10,254 nucleotides of DNA from Pseudomonadota bacterium (GCA_027625125.1 JAQBXG010000045.1:1-10254), one strand, 5' to 3'. Shown: positions 1 through 6,628, counted from the first letter of the stretch. Notes: generated by a model from the sequence alone, not told the origin. Translations and numbers: made by a program.

Positions 1-69
1 GCGGCTGCGGTGGATGCGCCCGCCGAATCCGCCGCTACCGACGACTCGAACGGCGAGGCGCGGGAATGA
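1..69 (+). CDS. rplC: 50S ribosomal protein L3, C-terminal tail only (partial)
   Basis: The first 22 codons of the window are open in frame 1 and end in TGA at 67-69, overlapping the rplD start by 4 nt (ATGA). They encode a low-complexity tail rich in Ala, Asp and Glu (AAAVDAPAESAATDDSNGEA and two more residues). No L3 core domain is inside the window, so the call rests on position: rplC precedes rplD in S10 operons, and many alphaproteobacterial L3 proteins carry an acidic/alanine C-terminal extension beyond the conserved fold. L3 is an early assembly protein of the large subunit that reaches towards the peptidyl transferase centre. The tail itself would be surface-exposed and probably disordered (inference). 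Confidence 0.82.
   Translation, partial: AAAVDAPAESAATDDSNGEARE
55..58 (+). promoter_or_regulatory. Ribosome binding site of rplD
   Basis: GAGG lies inside the last codons of rplC, 7 nt before the ATG of rplD. Spacing and sequence are good for a Shine-Dalgarno site and support the ATG at 66 as the L4 start. Confidence 0.55.
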
Positions 70-686
70 AGGTCCAGATTCTGACCCTCGACGCCAAGTC
101 TGCCGGCGAGATCGAGCTTCGCGACTCGGTGTTCGGCATGCCGTCGCGGCCCGACATCCTGCAACAGGTCGTCTGCTGGCAGCTCGCCCGCAAGCAGCAG
201 GGCACCCACAAGACCAAGGGCGTGTCGGAAGTCAGCGGCACCGGCGCCAAGCCGTTCCGCCAAAAGGGCACCGGTCGGGCGCGCCAGGGCAGCCGCTATG
301 CAACGCAAATGCGCGGCGGCGGCATCGTTTTTGGTCCGCAGGTGCGCGGCCACGGCTTCGATCTCAACAAGAAAGTGCGCGCCCTCGGTCTGCGGACGGC
401 GATGTCCGACAAACAGCGCGAAGGCAAGCTGGTGATTCTCGACACGACGTCGCTGAAAGAAGGCAAGACCGCCGTGCTGGCAAAGGCGGCGGCGAAGAAC
501 GGTTGGACATCGGCGCTGTTCATTGACGGCGCCGCGGTCGACAGCAACCTTGCCCGCGCGGCCAGAAATCTGCCGGGCTTCAACGTGTTGCCGCAACAGG
601 GCGCGAATGTCGTCGACATCCTGAAATGCGATGTTCTGGTGCTTACAACGGCCGCGGTCGAGCAGTTGGAGGCGCGCCTCGCATGA
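66..686 (+). CDS. rplD: 50S ribosomal protein L4
   Basis: L4 is a large-subunit protein whose globular part sits on the solvent side and whose long loop lines the peptide exit tunnel. In enterobacteria it also represses its own S10 operon. The 206 residues match the usual length. The extended loop is recognisable at about residues 45-95, with the signature KPFRQKGTGRAR (62-73) followed by a Gly-rich MRGGGIVFGP segment (82-91). K67 aligns with E. coli K63, a known macrolide-resistance position, and is wild type here. The start is the ATG that overlaps the rplC stop (ATGA), preceded by GAGG; the end overlaps the rplW start in the same way. The E. coli-type S10 leader target for L4 autoregulation would lie upstream of the window and cannot be assessed. 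Confidence 0.97.
   Translation: MKVQILTLDAKSAGEIELRDSVFGMPSRPDILQQVVCWQLARKQQGTHKTKGVSEVSGTGAKPFRQKGTGRARQGSRYATQMRGGGIVFGPQVRGHGFDLNKKVRALGLRTAMSDKQREGKLVILDTTSLKEGKTAVLAKAAAKNGWTSALFIDGAAVDSNLARAARNLPGFNVLPQQGANVVDILKCDVLVLTTAAVEQLEARLA
668..672 (+). promoter_or_regulatory. Ribosome binding site of rplW, inside a palindrome
   Basis: GGAGG lies in the last codons of rplD, 10 nt before the rplW ATG. Most of it (GAGG) forms the left arm of the perfect 12-nt palindrome GAGGCGCGCCTC at 669-680, so in RNA it could pair with CCUC and be hidden until a ribosome translating rplD opens it. Confidence 0.55.
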
Positions 687-991
687 AGATCGCCAAGGTC
701 GCCAAGGAACGGATGTACCAGGTGCTGCGCGCGCCGGTGGTCACCGAAAAGTCGACGCTCAACTCCGAGCACAACCAGGTCACGTTCCTGGTGGACCGTT
801 CGGCGACCAAGCCGGAAATCGCGGCGGCGGTCGAAGGCCTGTTCGACGTCAAGGTGGAGCGGGTCAACACACTGCGCCAGGACGGCAAGCAAAAGCGCTT
901 CCGGGGCTTTCTCGGCCGGCGCACAGAAACGAAAAAAGCGATGGTGACGCTCGCCAAGGGCGACTCCATCGACGTAACGACGGGGATCTGA
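683..991 (+). CDS. rplW: 50S ribosomal protein L23
   Basis: L23 sits at the exit of the nascent-peptide tunnel and is the docking site for trigger factor and the signal recognition particle. The 102-residue product has the family pattern: an N-terminal VVTEKST motif (19-25), a central AAAVEGLFDVKV stretch (47-58) and a basic KRFRGFLGRRTETKKAMVTL segment (71-90). The reading frame is open further upstream to 626, but ATG 683 is the right start. It gives the normal L23 N-terminus, overlaps the rplD stop as ATGA, and has GGAGG 10 nt upstream. A further in-frame ATG at 713 would remove ten residues and is less likely. The gene ends 2 nt before rplB. Confidence 0.96.
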   Translation: MKIAKVAKERMYQVLRAPVVTEKSTLNSEHNQVTFLVDRSATKPEIAAAVEGLFDVKVERVNTLRQDGKQKRFRGFLGRRTETKKAMVTLAKGDSIDVTTGI

Positions 992-993
992 TC

Positions 994-1827
994 GTGGCGC
1001 TCAAAAGCTACCGTCCGACCACGCCCAGCCAGCGGCACCTGGTCCTGATCGACCGTTCGGCGCTGTACAAGGGCGAACCGGTCAAGAAACTGACCGAGGG
1101 GCTGACCAAGTCCGGCGGGCGCAACAACCACGGCCGCATCACCGCGCGCCGCCAGGGCGGCGGCCACAAACGCGCCTATCGCATTGTCGATTTCAAGCGC
1201 CGCAAGTTCGATATGCCGGCGAAAGTCCTGCGCCTCGAATACGATCCGAACCGCACGGCATTTCTGGCGCTGATCGAGTACAGCGACGGCGAGCAAGCTT
1301 ACATCCTGGCGCCGCAACGCCTGAAGGCGGGCGACACCGTCGTGTCCGGCGAGCGCGTCGATATCGCGCCTGGAAACGCAATGCCGATGCGCAACATTCC
1401 GGTCGGCACGATTCTGCACAACGTCGAATTCAAAGCCGGCAAGGGCGGACAGATCGCCCGGTCGGCCGGCACCTATGTGCAGTTGGTCGGCAAGGATGCG
1501 GGCTACGCGCTGTTGAAGCTCACCTCGGGCGAGCAGCGGATGGTGCGCGGCGAGTGCATGGGCACGATCGGCGCGGTCTCCAACCCCGACCAGAAGAACA
1601 TCAAGCTCGGCAAGGCCGGCCGCATGCGCTGGCTGGGCAAGCGGCCGGAAGTCCGCGGCGTGGCGATGAATCCGGTCGACCACCCGCACGGCGGCGGCGA
1701 AGGCCGCACCTCGGGCGGCCGTCACCCGTGTACGCCGTGGGGCAAGCCGACCAAGGGCAAGACGACCCGCAACAACAAGCGTACGGACGCGCTGATCGTG
1801 CGTACCCGCCGCAGAAAGAAGCGCTAG
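994..1827 (+). CDS. rplB: 50S ribosomal protein L2
   Basis: L2 is the most conserved large-subunit protein, needed for subunit association and for peptidyl transferase activity. The 277-residue product is standard length. It shows the N-terminal RNA-binding region (GGRNNHGRITARRQGGGHKR, 41-60), the SH3-like core and the hallmark NPVDHPHGGGEGR (226-238), with H230 in the place of the catalytic-centre-associated histidine of the family (E. coli H229). The C-terminus is very basic (TRRRKKR). The start is GTG at 994, 2 nt after the rplW stop, giving VALKSYRPTTPSQR, the normal L2 N-terminus. A GGGG run at 982-985 is a plausible but weak Shine-Dalgarno site. The frame stays open upstream to 631, but that part overlaps rplW and is not L2. 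Confidence 0.97.
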   Translation: MALKSYRPTTPSQRHLVLIDRSALYKGEPVKKLTEGLTKSGGRNNHGRITARRQGGGHKRAYRIVDFKRRKFDMPAKVLRLEYDPNRTAFLALIEYSDGEQAYILAPQRLKAGDTVVSGERVDIAPGNAMPMRNIPVGTILHNVEFKAGKGGQIARSAGTYVQLVGKDAGYALLKLTSGEQRMVRGECMGTIGAVSNPDQKNIKLGKAGRMRWLGKRPEVRGVAMNPVDHPHGGGEGRTSGGRHPCTPWGKPTKGKTTRNNKRTDALIVRTRRRKKR

Positions 1828-1831
1828 GGCC

Positions 1832-2110
1832 ATGGCACGATCCGTTTGGAAAGGCCCGTTCGTCGACGGCTATCTGCTGAAAAAGGCGGAAAAGTCCCAG
1901 GGTTCGGGGCGCAAGGACATCATCAAGACGTGGTCGCGGCGCTCGACGATCCTGCCGCAGTTCGTCGGCTTGACGTTCGGCGTCTACAACGGCCGCAAGT
2001 TCATCCCGGTGCTGGTGACCGAAAGCATGGTCGGCCACAAGCTGGGCGAATTTTCGCCGACCCGCACCTACACCGGCCACTCCGGCGACAAGAAAGCAAA
2101 GAAGGCATAG
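1832..2110 (+). CDS. rpsS: 30S ribosomal protein S19
   Basis: S19 is a head protein of the small subunit that forms a complex with S13 and contacts the A-site tRNA and the B1 bridges. The 92 residues match the family exactly. The N-terminus MARSVWKGPFVD is typical, SRRSTILPQFVG (35-46) follows, and the signature MVGHKLGEFSPTRTYTGH lies at 66-83, ending in a Lys-rich tail. ATG at 1832 lies 4 nt after the rplB stop, and TAGGG spanning the rplB stop codon gives a weak ribosome-binding site. The gene ends 2 nt before rplV. Confidence 0.97.
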   Translation: MARSVWKGPFVDGYLLKKAEKSQGSGRKDIIKTWSRRSTILPQFVGLTFGVYNGRKFIPVLVTESMVGHKLGEFSPTRTYTGHSGDKKAKKA

Positions 2111-2112
2111 AC

Positions 2113-2490
2113 GTGGGCAAGGCCTCGCACCCCCGCCGACTCGACGAGTCCGAAGCCATGGCGATGGCGCGGCGGCTCCGTGTTGCGCCCCAGAAGCTGA
2201 ATCTGGTGGCGGCGCTGATTCGCGGCCGCGACGTCAACCAGGCCTTGGCCGACCTGACCTTTTCCCGCCGTGCGATCGCGCGGGACGTAAAGAAAGTTCT
2301 GCAATCGGCGATCGCCAATGCCGAAAACAATCACCAGCTCGACGTCGACCGGCTGTATGTCGCCGAGGCCAGCGTCGGCAAGAGCATGGTGATGAAACGC
2401 TGGCGCGCCCGCGCCCGCGGCCGCTCGGCACGGATCATCAAGCCCTGGAGCCGGCTCCGGGTCGTCGTCCGTGAACGGGCGGAAGGATAA
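2113..2490 (+). CDS. rplV: 50S ribosomal protein L22
   Basis: L22 lines the nascent-peptide tunnel through a long beta-hairpin and contacts all domains of 23S rRNA. The 125-residue product contains the family core: LRVAPQKLNLVAALIRGR (22-39), VLQSAIANAENNH (62-74), and the hairpin with VMKRWRARARGRSARI (93-108). The MKR element at 94-96, deleted in some macrolide-resistant mutants of other species, is intact. I chose GTG 2113, 2 nt after the rpsS stop and 7 nt after an AAGG. This keeps the extra basic N-terminus common in alphaproteobacterial L22, whereas the first in-frame ATGs (2158 and 2164) would remove it. The frame is open upstream to 1846, but that part overlaps rpsS. Confidence 0.95.
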   Translation: MGKASHPRRLDESEAMAMARRLRVAPQKLNLVAALIRGRDVNQALADLTFSRRAIARDVKKVLQSAIANAENNHQLDVDRLYVAEASVGKSMVMKRWRARARGRSARIIKPWSRLRVVVRERAEG

Positions 2491-2497
2491 GGGAACC

Positions 2498-3178
<681 letters not shown>

Positions 3179-3182
3179 TCCG

Positions 3183-3599
3183 ATGCTCCAGCCCAAACGC
3201 ACCAAATACCGCAAGGCCCACAAGGGCCGCATTCACGGCACTGCCAAGGGTGGTACTGCACTCAATTTCGGCTCGTTCGGGCTAAAGGCGATTACCACCG
3301 GCCGCGTCAACGCGCGCCAGATCGAGGCCTGCCGGCGCGCCATCACCCGTCATATGAAGCGCTCCGGTCGCATGTGGATTCGCATTTTCCCCGACGTGCC
3401 GGTGTCGAAAAAACCGACCGAAGTGCGCATGGGCAAGGGCAAGGGCACGCCCGAGTATTGGATGTGCCGCGTCGCCGCCGGTCGCATCATGTTCGAAGTC
3501 GAAGGCGTGTCCCACGCGCTGGCTGTCGAGGCGTTCGCGCGCGGCGCTGCAAAGCTGCCCGTCCAGACCAGAGTCGTGGCCCGGCCGGGCGCAAGATAG
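3183..3599 (+). CDS. rplP: 50S ribosomal protein L16
   Basis: L16 organises the A-site region of the large subunit and is a late assembly protein. The 138 residues are the usual length. MLQPKRTKYRKAHKGR is the typical N-terminus, GRMWIRIFPDVPVSKKPTEVRMGKGKG occupies 62-88, and EYWMCRVAAGRIMFE follows at 91-105. R82, just before MGKGKG, aligns with the Arg that is hydroxylated in E. coli L16; nothing here shows whether that happens in this organism. The gene begins 4 nt after rpsC with only a weak purine run upstream, so reinitiation after rpsC is likely (inference). Confidence 0.97.
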   Translation: MLQPKRTKYRKAHKGRIHGTAKGGTALNFGSFGLKAITTGRVNARQIEACRRAITRHMKRSGRMWIRIFPDVPVSKKPTEVRMGKGKGTPEYWMCRVAAGRIMFEVEGVSHALAVEAFARGAAKLPVQTRVVARPGAR

Positions 3600-3607
3600 G
3601 GTTCGCG

Positions 3608-3841
3608 ATGAAAGCCGAAGATCTCAAGGGCAAGACCGCCGACGAACTGGGCGCTGATCTGCTGCAACTGCAAAAAGAGGCGTTCAACCTGCGCTTTCAA
3701 AAAGCGTCCGGTCAGCTGGAGAATACGGCCCGCGTTCGACAGGTGCGCCGCGACATCGCGCGCATCAAGACGGTGACTGCCGCCAATGCGGCGAAATCGG
3801 GCAAGACCGCCAGTACGGCGGGCAACAAGCAGGAGAACTGA
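3608..3841 (+). CDS. rpmC: 50S ribosomal protein L29
   Basis: L29 is a small two-helix protein beside L23 at the tunnel exit, part of the platform bound by trigger factor, SRP and SecYEG. Residues 1-57 are the conserved fold, with KEAFNLRFQ (23-31) and ARVRQVRRDIARIKT (41-55). The product is 77 residues, about ten more than most L29 proteins, because of an Ala/Ser/Lys-rich tail (58-77). ATG 3608 follows AGGG at 3598-3601 with 6 nt spacing. The frame continues upstream into rplP but that part is not L29. The last codons contain the ribosome-binding site of rpsQ, which starts 2 nt downstream. Confidence 0.94.
   Translation: MKAEDLKGKTADELGADLLQLQKEAFNLRFQKASGQLENTARVRQVRRDIARIKTVTAANAAKSGKTASTAGNKQEN
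3831..3835 (+). promoter_or_regulatory. Ribosome binding site of rpsQ
   Basis: AGGAG lies 8 nt before the GTG at 3844 and inside the last rpmC codons. It is one of the best Shine-Dalgarno matches in the window and confirms the non-ATG start of S17. Confidence 0.65.
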
Positions 3842-3843
3842 GC

Positions 3844-4074
3844 GTGTCGGGTCGCATCGTGCAGGGAACCGTGGTCAGCGACAAAGGCCAAAAGACCATT
3901 GTCGTCGAGGTCGAGCGTCGGGTGAAACACCCGATCTACAAAAAGTTCATACGGCGTCGCAACCGCTTCCACGCCCACGACGAAACCAATCAGGCAAAGC
4001 TCGGCGACGTCGTCCGCATTCAAGAATGCCGCCCGATCTCGAAGCTCAAGACCTGGCGCGTCGTGACCGAATAG
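3844..4074 (+). CDS. rpsQ: 30S ribosomal protein S17
   Basis: S17 is a primary 16S rRNA-binding protein with an OB fold that helps assemble the small-subunit body. The 76-residue product has the N-terminal GRIVQGTVVSDKGQKTIVV strand region, the central RRVKHPIYKKFIRRRNRFHAHDE segment and the signature GDVVRIQECRPISKLKTW (54-71). The start is GTG, 2 nt after the rpmC stop, with AGGAG 8 nt upstream. It is the last gene of the S10 operon in the E. coli layout, but here only 15 nt separate it from rplN, so no separate spc promoter fits in the gap. Confidence 0.96.
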   Translation: MSGRIVQGTVVSDKGQKTIVVEVERRVKHPIYKKFIRRRNRFHAHDETNQAKLGDVVRIQECRPISKLKTWRVVTE

Positions 4075-4089
4075 GCATCTGGCAAAACA

Positions 4090-4458
4090 ATGATCATCGC
4101 AGAGACAAACCTCGACGTTGCCGACAATTCCGGCGCTCGCCGCGTTCAGTGCATCAAGGTGCTGGGCGGCTCCAAGCGCCGTTCGGCGTCGGTTGGTGAC
4201 ATCATTGTCGTGTCGGTCAAGGAGGCGATCCCGCGCGGCAAAGTGAAAAAGGGTGATATGTTCCGCGCCGTCGTGGTGCGCACCGCCAAGGAAGTGCGGC
4301 GGCCCGACGGCAGCGCCATTCGCTTCGACCGCAATGCGGCGGTGCTTGTCAACGCGGCGGGCGACCCGATCGGCACGCGCATTTTCGGCCCGGTAACGCG
4401 CGAACTGCGCGGAAAGCAACACATGAAGATCGTCTCCCTGGCGCCGGAGGTCCTGTAG
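4090..4458 (+). CDS. rplN: 50S ribosomal protein L14
   Basis: L14 lies at the subunit interface, forms bridge B8 with L19 and is the binding site of the silencing factor RsfS. All 122 residues align with the family: TNLDVADNSGARRVQCIKVLGG (6-27), VGDIIVVSVKEAIPRGKVKKGD (35-56) and the signature GTRIFGPVTREL (95-106). The second and third residues (II) differ from the commoner IQ but are unlikely to matter. ATG 4090 has no clear Shine-Dalgarno site: the nearest AGG is about 14 nt away. It is the first gene of the spc operon in the E. coli arrangement. Confidence 0.97.
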   Translation: MIIAETNLDVADNSGARRVQCIKVLGGSKRRSASVGDIIVVSVKEAIPRGKVKKGDMFRAVVVRTAKEVRRPDGSAIRFDRNAAVLVNAAGDPIGTRIFGPVTRELRGKQHMKIVSLAPEVL

Positions 4459-4470
4459 CGGGCGCAGAAT

Positions 4471-4806
4471 ATGGCAACGCAAGGCAACAAAAAGTTCCGC
4501 ATCAAAAAGGGCGACAACGTCGTCGTCCTCACCGGGCGGGAGCGTGGCAAGTCCGGCAAGGTCCTCTGCGTCCTGCGCAAGGAAGATCGGGTGCTGGTAC
4601 AGGGCGTCAACATGGCGCGCCGCCATACCAGCCCGTCGCAAACCAGCCCCGGCGGCATTCTCGAAAAGGAATTGTCGCTGCACATTTCGAATGTTTCGCT
4701 GGCGGATCCAAAGCTCGGCAAGCCCACCCGCGTTGGCGTGAAAGTACTCAGTGACGGTCGCAGGGTACGGTTCGCCAAGCGGTCGGGCGAAGTAGTGGAT
4801 ATCTAG
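4471..4806 (+). CDS. rplX: 50S ribosomal protein L24
   Basis: L24 starts assembly of the large subunit by binding the 5' domain of 23S rRNA, and later lies near the tunnel exit. The 111-residue product contains the KOW motif (KKGDNVVVLTGRERGKSGKV, 12-31), VLVQGVNMARRH (41-52) and the C-terminal KPTRVGVKV...RRVRFAKRSGE segment. The N-terminus MATQGNKKFRIKKGD is a few residues longer than in many relatives. The gene starts 12 nt after rplN; a GGAGG lies 20 nt before the ATG, farther than usual. It ends 3 nt before rplE. Confidence 0.96.
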   Translation: MATQGNKKFRIKKGDNVVVLTGRERGKSGKVLCVLRKEDRVLVQGVNMARRHTSPSQTSPGGILEKELSLHISNVSLADPKLGKPTRVGVKVLSDGRRVRFAKRSGEVVDI

Positions 4807-4809
4807 ACC

Positions 4810-5352
4810 ATGACACCGCGTCTGCAACAAAAGTACGATTCGGAAATCCGTGGCGCCCTTGCGTCCAAATTCGGCATGACCAACCGGTTGGCGGTGCCTC
4901 GGCTCGACAAAATCGTCGTCAATATGGGCGTCGGCGAGGCGGTCAACGACCGCAAACACATCGACGGCGCTGTGTCGGACCTCACGGCGATTTCGGGCCA
5001 AAAGCCTGTCGTGATCAAGGCGCGCAAATCGGTGGCGACCTTCAAGCTGCGCGAAGGCATGTCGATTGGCGTCAAGGTCACGCTGCGGCGTCAACGCATG
5101 TACGAGTTTCTGGATCGCCTGGTAACGATTGCGCTGCCGCGTGTCAGCGATTTTCGCGGTCTGTCGGGCAACAGCTTTGACGGGCGTGGAAACTTCGCGA
5201 TGGGCCTGAAGGAACAAATCGTGTTTCCCGAGATCGACTACGACCAGGTGGATACGGTGCGCGGCATGGACATTGTGATTGTTACGACCGCAAAGGATGA
5301 CCAACAGGCCAAGGAATTGCTTGCCGGCTTTGGCATGCCATTCCGGGACTGA
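4810..5352 (+). CDS. rplE: 50S ribosomal protein L5
   Basis: L5 binds 5S rRNA with L18, sits in the central protuberance and contacts P-site tRNA and S13. The product is 180 residues, normal length. Recognisable parts are PRLDKIVVNMGVGEA (30-44), GQKPVVIKARKSVATFKLREG (63-83) and LPRVSDFRGLSGNSFDGRGN (109-128), followed by MGLKEQIVFPEIDYD. The start ATG lies 3 nt after the rplX stop, with a modest GTGGAT upstream. In E. coli the S8 repressor binds the mRNA around this start; I could not recognise an equivalent structure here by eye. Confidence 0.97.
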   Translation: MTPRLQQKYDSEIRGALASKFGMTNRLAVPRLDKIVVNMGVGEAVNDRKHIDGAVSDLTAISGQKPVVIKARKSVATFKLREGMSIGVKVTLRRQRMYEFLDRLVTIALPRVSDFRGLSGNSFDGRGNFAMGLKEQIVFPEIDYDQVDTVRGMDIVIVTTAKDDQQAKELLAGFGMPFRD

Positions 5353-5363
5353 CGGACAACCGC

Positions 5364-5368
5364 AGGAG
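5364..5368 (+). promoter_or_regulatory. Ribosome binding site of rpsN
   Basis: AGGAG lies in the 22-nt gap between rplE and rpsN, 6 nt before ATG 5375. It picks that ATG over the upstream open frame, which reaches back into rplE. Confidence 0.65.
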
Positions 5369-5374
5369 CAAGAT

Positions 5375-5680
5375 ATGGCGAAGACCAGTGCAGTCGAGCG
5401 AAACAAAAAGCGCCGCAAACTCGCGGAGCGGTATGCGGCCAAGCGTGCGCGTCTGAAGGCGGCAGCCCGCGATCAGAAATTGCCGCAGGAAGATCGTTTC
5501 GCCGCCGTGCTGAAACTCGCGGAATTGCCGCGCAACTCCGCTGCGGTTCGTATCCGCAACCGTTGCGAAATTACCGGGCGTCCGCGCGGATACGAAGGCA
5601 AGTTTCGCATTTCACGCATCGCGCTGCGCGAACTGGCCTCGTGCGGCCAGATTCCGGGCATGACAAAGTCGAGCTGGTAG
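5375..5680 (+). CDS. rpsN: 30S ribosomal protein S14, long zinc-free form
   Basis: S14 is needed to assemble the head of the small subunit. The 101-residue length and the single Cys in VRIRNRCEITGRPRGYEGK (58-76) identify the long C-minus type that has no CxxC...CxxC zinc ribbon; a second Cys at 90 is isolated. The N-terminus MAKTSAVERNKKRRKL and the end IPGMTKSSW are typical. In the usually basic segment after GRPRGY, this protein has E74-G75-K76-F77 where relatives commonly have an Arg at the position of G75; the change is conservative in length and may be lineage-specific. ATG 5375 is set by AGGAG 6 nt upstream. The gene follows rplE and precedes rpsH, the standard spc order. Confidence 0.96.
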   Translation: MAKTSAVERNKKRRKLAERYAAKRARLKAAARDQKLPQEDRFAAVLKLAELPRNSAAVRIRNRCEITGRPRGYEGKFRISRIALRELASCGQIPGMTKSSW

Positions 5681-5683
5681 GGA
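5679..5683 (+). promoter_or_regulatory. Ribosome binding site deciding the rpsH start
   Basis: AGGGA, overlapping the rpsN stop codon, lies 7 nt before ATG 5691 and 13 nt before the second in-frame ATG at 5697. The spacing favours 5691 as the S8 start. Confidence 0.5.
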
Positions 5684-5690
5684 ATCGCCG

Positions 5691-6089
5691 ATGACAATGA
5701 CCGACCCCCTCGGCGATATGCTGACGCGGATCAGGAATGGTCAGCGAGCAGGCTCCGGCGCCGTCGTCAGCCCGGCATCCAAGTTCCGTGTCAGCGTCCT
5801 CAATGTCCTGCAACGCGAAGGTTACATTCGCGGCTTCGAACAGACCGAGGACGAACGCGGCAAGCCCCAGCTTCGTATCGAGCTCAAATACCACGAAGGC
5901 GAACCGGTCATTCAATCCATTCGCCGCGTGTCGACCCCCGGCTGCCGCATCTATTCGGGCATTGCCGATCTCAGCGAGGTCTGCAACGGGCTGGGCATTT
6001 CGATCCTGTCCACGCCCAGGGGCGTTTTGTCGGACCAGGAGGCGCGCGCCAACAATGTCGGCGGCGAAGTACTCTGCAACGTGATTTGA
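5691..6089 (+). CDS. rpsH: 30S ribosomal protein S8
   Basis: S8 is a primary binder of helix 21 of 16S rRNA and, in E. coli, the translational repressor of the spc operon. The 132-residue product has TDPLGDMLTRIRNGQRAG (4-21) at the N-terminus and the signature GLGISILSTPRGVLSDQEAR (100-119), ending in VGGEVLCNVI. In the conserved VSTPGCRIYSG segment (80-90), C85 stands where relatives usually have Arg (PGRR). Two in-frame ATGs lie six bases apart (5691, 5697). The AGGGA spacing favours the first, but the second would give the more common MTDPLGD start. It lies 10 nt after rpsN and 2 nt before rplF. Confidence 0.95.
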   Translation: MTMTDPLGDMLTRIRNGQRAGSGAVVSPASKFRVSVLNVLQREGYIRGFEQTEDERGKPQLRIELKYHEGEPVIQSIRRVSTPGCRIYSGIADLSEVCNGLGISILSTPRGVLSDQEARANNVGGEVLCNVI

Positions 6090-6091
6090 AT

Positions 6092-6625
6092 ATGTCGCGA
6101 ATCGGAAAATACCCAATTCCCGTCCCCGGTGGCGTCGAGGTGCGCATCGATGGCAAGGTCGTGTCCGCCAAGGGCAAGCTCGGTCAACTCAGCATGACGC
6201 TGATGCCCGAAGTCACGGCGGAGCTGCGGGACAACACCGTCGTTGTGCGCGCAGTGAACGATGACCAACGGTCGCGGTCGATGTGGGGCATGCAGCGGAC
6301 ACTGGTCGCCAATCTGATCGAAGGGGTGTCCGAGGGCTTTTCGAGAGATCTCGAAATCCTCGGTGTCGGCTATCGCGCGCAGGTCCAGGGCAACACGCTG
6401 CAAATGCAGCTTGGATTCAGCCACGACGTCAATTATCCGATCCCCGAGGGCATTCAGATCACCTGCGAAAAACCGACTTCGGTCAAGGTGTTCGGTGCCG
6501 ACAAGCAACTGGTCGGCCAGGTTGCGGCCGAGATTCGCGGTTGGCGTCCGCCGGAGCCGTACAAGGGCAAGGGCATTCGCCTCGCCGGCGAATACGTCCA
6601 CCGCAAGGAAGGCAAAAAGAAGTAG
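6092..6625 (+). CDS. rplF: 50S ribosomal protein L6
   Basis: L6 is a two-domain protein near the GTPase-associated and sarcin-ricin regions of the large subunit. MSRIGKYPIPVPGGVEV is the classic N-terminus, and the duplicated alpha/beta domains follow. The family signature PPEPYKGKGIRLAGE is at 153-167 and the C-terminus is Lys-rich. With ATG 6092 the protein is 177 residues, the standard length. A TTG two codons upstream (6086) is in frame but overlaps rpsH and gives an atypical start. There is no purine-rich Shine-Dalgarno run in the 20 nt before the ATG, so expression probably depends on ribosomes finishing rpsH 2 nt upstream (inference). Confidence 0.97.
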   Translation: MSRIGKYPIPVPGGVEVRIDGKVVSAKGKLGQLSMTLMPEVTAELRDNTVVVRAVNDDQRSRSMWGMQRTLVANLIEGVSEGFSRDLEILGVGYRAQVQGNTLQMQLGFSHDVNYPIPEGIQITCEKPTSVKVFGADKQLVGQVAAEIRGWRPPEPYKGKGIRLAGEYVHRKEGKKK

Positions 6626-6628
6626 CCA

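Noticed and set aside
631..993. Upstream extension of the rplB frame, which could suggest an L2 fusion protein of 398 residues.
   Set aside because: The extension overlaps rplW fully, is an out-of-frame reading of it, and the normal L2 N-terminus begins at GTG 994.
643..1833. A 396-codon open frame on the - strand opposite rplW and rplB.
   Set aside because: Shadow of L23 and L2; the product is Ala/Arg/Asp-rich and matches no family I know.
4780..4850. A possible S8 repressor target at the rplX-rplE junction, as in E. coli.
   Set aside because: I could not find by eye a helix like the S8-binding element of 16S rRNA; a covariance-model search would be needed.
3712..5442. A 576-codon open frame on the - strand across rpmC to rpsN, the longest open frame in the window.
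   Set aside because: It lies opposite seven well-conserved ribosomal protein genes. GC-rich codon use leaves the opposite strand poor in stops, and the translation is His/Asp/Arg-rich without a recognisable domain.
6086..6091. TTG start two codons upstream for L6.
   Set aside because: ATG 6092 gives the classic MSRIG start and the standard 177 residues; the TTG lies within the last rpsH codons.
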